Source: an uncultured Oscillospiraceae bacterium
Lineage (GTDB): Bacteria; Bacillota; Clostridia; Oscillospirales; Oscillospiraceae
Assembly (NCBI GenBank): GCA_934546685.1
Contig: CAKTEB010000029.1
Location: forward strand, 1-24,808
Reading direction: 5' to 3'
DNA length: 24,808 nucleotides
Made by a program: the position numbers and the translations under genes. The notes below the pieces were generated by a model that was not told where the DNA came from, did no database searches, and saw only the letters and a list, made by a program, of their open reading frames with translations. Positions 22,306 to 24,808 of the stretch are shown piece after piece. The first letter of the stretch is position 1; every line of letters starts with the position of its first letter.

Positions 22306-23661
22306 TCAGATGAGCCCCTGGAACAGAATAATCAGAATCAGAATGGGCAGGATGAACTGGAAGTAGGGCTTCAGCCAAGTGGCCATTTTCAGGCCCTTGC
22401 CGGTGTTGGCCTCGGCAAAGTAATTTTCAGAGCCCCAGCCCCATTTGGTCACGCAGAACAGCAGATAGATCAGGGAGCCGATGGGCAACAGCAGATTGCT
22501 GACCAGAAAATCCTCGCTGTCCAGCACGTCTCTGGCCCCGATGATATGGACATTGCTCCAGACATTGTAGCCCAGCGCGCAGGGCAAGGAAGCCACGAAG
22601 ATCACCACGCAGCAGATCAGAGCGGTCTTCTTCCGGCTCCAGCCGAACATATCCATGCAGAAGGACATGATGTTCTCAAATACGGCGATGACCGTGGAGA
22701 AGCTGGCAAAGGTCATGAACAAGAAGAACAGCGCGCCCCATACCCGGCCTCCGGCCATATTCACGAACACATTGGGCAGGGTCACGAAGATCAGGCTGGG
22801 GCCCGCACCGGCCTCCACGCCGTAGCTGAAGCAGGCGGGGAAGATAATGAGGCCGCTGAGCACCGCCACAAAGGTATCCAGTGCGCAGATGCGGATGCCC
22901 TCACCGGCCAGGGTGTTGTCTCTGCTCATGTAGCTGCCGAAGATCTCCATGGCGGCCACGCCCAGGCTCAGGGTAAAGAAGGACTGGTTCATGGCGGCGG
23001 AGATCACGCTGCCGAGGCCCACCTCCCGGACGGCGTCCAGATTGGGCACCAGATAGAACTTCAAACCCTCAGACGCCCCGGACAGGGTCAGGGAGTGGAC
23101 AGATAGCACCACGATCAGCACCAGTAGGGCGCTCATCATGTACTTGCTGATCTTCTCCAGGCCGTTCTGGAGGCCCCGGCTGCACACCAGGAACCCGGCC
23201 ACCACGGTGATGCCCATGAAGAGGACCATCTCGCCGGGCTTTGACAGCATGGTGCCGAATACGCTCTCAGCGGCGGCGCTGTCCATGCCGTGGTAGAAGG
23301 TGCCGGTGGCGAACTTTACAAAATAGTTGAGCATCCAGCCGGACACGGTGGTGTAATACATCATCAGCACGCAGCAGCCTAAGATCGCGAACCAGCCGTG
23401 GATATGCCACTTGCTCTTAGGCTTTTCCAGGGCCTTATAGGCCAGCACCGCGCTCTTCCGGCTGGCACGGCCCACGGCTAGCTCCATGGTCAGCACCGGC
23501 AGACCCATGATGACCAGGAAGATGAGATACAGCAGCACAAACAGGCCGCCGCCGTTCTGGCCCACCACATAGGGGAAGCGCCAGACATTTCCGATGCCGA
23601 TGGCGCAGCCCGCAGACACCAGCAGGAAGCCCAGCCGGGACTGAAAAGACTCTCGTTTCAT
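22306..23661 (-). CDS. Neurotransmitter:sodium symporter family transporter (SNF), probable amino acid uptake
   Basis: A 451-residue inner-membrane symporter with about eleven helices, a length like the bacterial MhsT/Tyt1 type. TM1 carries the sodium and substrate unwound motif SAGCAIGIGNVWRFPYVVGQ (about 15-34), followed by NGGGLFVLLYLIFLVIMGLP. TM6 has NQSFFTLSLGVAAMEIFGSY. A late segment reads FVTLPNVFVNMAGG. These proteins import an amino acid, often aromatic or branched, with Na+. The ATG at 23661 is chosen over the TTG at 23682 because GTGAGGAG lies seven bases before it. It is divergent from a LysR regulator whose promoter overlaps, so regulation by that LysR is likely. Confidence 0.93.
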   Translation of the reverse strand: MKRESFQSRLGFLLVSAGCAIGIGNVWRFPYVVGQNGGGLFVLLYLIFLVIMGLPVLTMELAVGRASRKSAVLAYKALEKPKSKWHIHGWFAILGCCVLMMYYTTVSGWMLNYFVKFATGTFYHGMDSAAAESVFGTMLSKPGEMVLFMGITVVAGFLVCSRGLQNGLEKISKYMMSALLVLIVVLSVHSLTLSGASEGLKFYLVPNLDAVREVGLGSVISAAMNQSFFTLSLGVAAMEIFGSYMSRDNTLAGEGIRICALDTFVAVLSGLIIFPACFSYGVEAGAGPSLIFVTLPNVFVNMAGGRVWGALFFLFMTFASFSTVIAVFENIMSFCMDMFGWSRKKTALICCVVIFVASLPCALGYNVWSNVHIIGARDVLDSEDFLVSNLLLPIGSLIYLLFCVTKWGWGSENYFAEANTGKGLKMATWLKPYFQFILPILILIILFQGLI

Positions 23662-23693
23662 GAAAATACTCCTCACATTCAAAAGTATTTACA

Positions 23694-23722
23694 ATTTTAC
23701 AGGGAAATCCTGTCCTTGACAA
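23694..23722 (-). promoter_or_regulatory. Promoter for the NSS transporter
   Basis: Minus strand TTGTCA (23717-23722), 17-base spacer, TAAAAT (23694-23699), each 5/6 to consensus. Its -35 overlaps the -35 of the divergent lysR promoter. Confidence 0.72.
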
Positions 23723-23745
23723 CCGGAAATTCCCCATGATATCAT
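23716..23745 (+). promoter_or_regulatory. Promoter for the LysR gene with overlapping palindrome
   Basis: TTGACA (23716-23721), 18-base spacer, TATCAT (23740-23745) with TGA in front. The -10 lies inside a perfect palindrome ATGATATCAT (23736-23745), which suits autoregulation by a LysR dimer. A second, imperfect symmetric element GGAAATTCC is at 23725-23733. Confidence 0.68.
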
Positions 23746-23776
23746 AAGTAAAAGTTATGATGTGGGAGAGATCATT

Positions 23777-24694
23777 GTGAATACAAATCAGCTCAAGTAT
23801 TTTGTGGCGGCGGCGGAGAGCCAGAGCTTTACCAAGGCGGCGGAGCAGCATTACGTCTCCCAGACTGCCGTGACCCAGCAGATCCGTCTGCTGGAGGACA
23901 CCCTGGGCTGCCGCCTGTTTGACCGAACCACACGGCCTGTGACTCTGACCACCGCGGGCCGAGCCTTTCTCATTGAGGCCAAGGCGATTTTAGAGCGTAT
24001 GAGCCGGGCCATTGACCGGGTCCACGACGCCTCCACAGGCCTCATCGGCACCCTGCGGGTGGGCTATGTCCGGGGCTATGAGCGCAGCGACCTGTCAGTG
24101 CTCATGCGGAGCTTCCACGAGACCCATTCCAACGTGCTCATCACCTTCTACCGCTGCTCTACGGATGTGCTGGCGGCGGGGCTCCTGAACAACGAATACG
24201 ACGTGATCTTCACCTGGGACAGCACAAACCTCAAGCAGAACCCGGACATCGGCTACCTGACCGTGGAAAAGGCACGGCTGGTGGTGGCCCTGTACGCCCG
24301 GCATCCCTTTGCCCAGCGGGCCTCCCTGCGCCGCAGTGAGCTGCGGGGGGAAAACATCCTCTATATGTCCCCCTCAGCGGCCAACGACTCCTACGGCGAC
24401 GCCTTTTTCATGGAGCTCTACAAGGACGCGGGCTACAAGCCCAATATCCTGTTTCGCTCCTCGGACACGGAGAGCGTCCTTATGATGGTGGCCTCGGAGG
24501 AGGGCCTGTCCATCCTGCCGGACTACTGCACCTATAAGCTCTATAACGCCGACAACCTGGTGTTCGTACCGCTTATGGGCGAGGGGGAGGAGGAGGAGAT
24601 CATCGCCGCCTGGCGGAAGGATCACCACAACCCCGCTCTCCAGCAGTTTCTCGAGACCCTGGCGGAGACTGATATCCTGGGGGCAAAGCGGTGA
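23777..24694 (+). CDS. LysR family transcriptional regulator
   Basis: A 305-residue regulator of normal length. The N-terminal winged helix (1-60) has YFVAAAESQSFTKAAEQHYV, then the recognition helix SQTAVTQQIRLLEDTLGCRL and FDRTTRPVTLTTAG. A linker helix leads to a periplasmic-binding-like effector domain (about 90-300) with GTLRVGYVRGYE and EEGLSILPDY. The start is GTG at 23777 with GGGAGAG six bases before it. The GTG at 23762 would place that site inside the gene. Divergent orientation with the NSS transporter points to control of that gene, likely by the transported amino acid or a product, which is inference. Confidence 0.92.
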   Translation: MNTNQLKYFVAAAESQSFTKAAEQHYVSQTAVTQQIRLLEDTLGCRLFDRTTRPVTLTTAGRAFLIEAKAILERMSRAIDRVHDASTGLIGTLRVGYVRGYERSDLSVLMRSFHETHSNVLITFYRCSTDVLAAGLLNNEYDVIFTWDSTNLKQNPDIGYLTVEKARLVVALYARHPFAQRASLRRSELRGENILYMSPSAANDSYGDAFFMELYKDAGYKPNILFRSSDTESVLMMVASEEGLSILPDYCTYKLYNADNLVFVPLMGEGEEEEIIAAWRKDHHNPALQQFLETLAETDILGAKR

Positions 24695-24739
24695 TGCCGG
24701 GAATTTCCGCGATCCAGTTGAATATGCCGGCCGAAAACT

Positions 24740-24789
24740 ACACCCTGACCGTTAGCCGTCCGACACCCTGACCGCTGAAAACGGACACC
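24740..24789. repeat. Regularly spaced ACACCCTGACCG repeats, possible end of an IS21-type element
   Basis: ACACCCTGACCG occurs at 24740-24751 and 24763-24774, and its first five bases again at 24785-24789, a pitch of 22-23 bases (about two helical turns). Spaced transposase-binding repeats near the terminus are typical of IS21-family ends. On the minus strand they read GGTCAGGGTGT with TGTCC. The element itself would extend past the window, so neither the boundary nor a transposase can be seen. Confidence 0.4.
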
Positions 24790-24808
24790 TTTTCCGCCAG
24801 TCCTACAC

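Noticed and set aside
1..24808. CRISPR array, toxin-antitoxin pair, phage or other defence genes
   Set aside because: No regularly spaced repeats beyond the three short ones at the right edge, and no ORF with such motifs was seen.

Overview
The window looks like a chromosomal stretch from a GC-rich, low-redundancy member of the Clostridia, most likely the Oscillospirales (Oscillospiraceae-like gut anaerobes). The reasons are the Gram-positive gene set (group I ECF transporter core, Mini-RNase III, RqcH, ClpE-type unfoldase, DegV, DUF1292 protein, DUF3783 protein), strong AGGAGG-type ribosome binding sites, several TTG starts, and the family-typical versions of each protein. The assignment rests on protein recognition by eye, not on a database search.

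Layout. Bases 1-1350 run leftward: the 5' part of a membrane-anchored SurA/PpiC-like foldase (cut by the window edge), a structured RNA that I read as 6S RNA with its own terminator and a possible promoter, and a small acidic DUF1292 protein. After a 480-base intergenic region with divergent promoters, twelve genes run rightward without a recognisable terminator (1752-16343): class A penicillin-binding protein, SAM methyltransferase, EcfA1-EcfA2-EcfT, TruA, a membrane-anchored protein of unknown function, a ClpE/ClpC-like AAA+ unfoldase, bifunctional glutathione synthase GshAB, nitroreductase, DegV and a DUF3783 protein. Most are overlapping or separated by under 70 bases. A strong bidirectional hairpin at 16348-16381 closes the run.

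From 19082 back to 16386 a leftward operon encodes a MarR-type regulator, Mini-RNase III and RqcH, so rRNA maturation and ribosome rescue are coupled. A short regulatory region with inverted repeats separates it from a small membrane protein with a PH-like domain (19271-19762). Then follow tRNA-Leu(UAG) with promoter and a perfect terminator, and about 360 bases of hairpin-dense, non-coding-looking repeat sequence. Leftward again are a PH-domain protein with an Asp/His-rich tail and a polytopic Gpi18-like glycosyltransferase that overlap. A sodium:amino-acid symporter (NSS family) and a LysR regulator are divergently transcribed from promoters whose -35 boxes overlap. The last 70 bases carry regularly spaced repeats that resemble the end of an IS21-type insertion sequence lying outside the window.

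Most of the window is housekeeping. I found no clear new defence or biosynthetic system. The parts most worth a second look are the post-tRNA repeat/hairpin region, the paired inverted repeats upstream of 19271, the acidic substitution in the RqcH D-R motif, the MarR-MrnC-RqcH operon, and the putative transposon end at the right edge.
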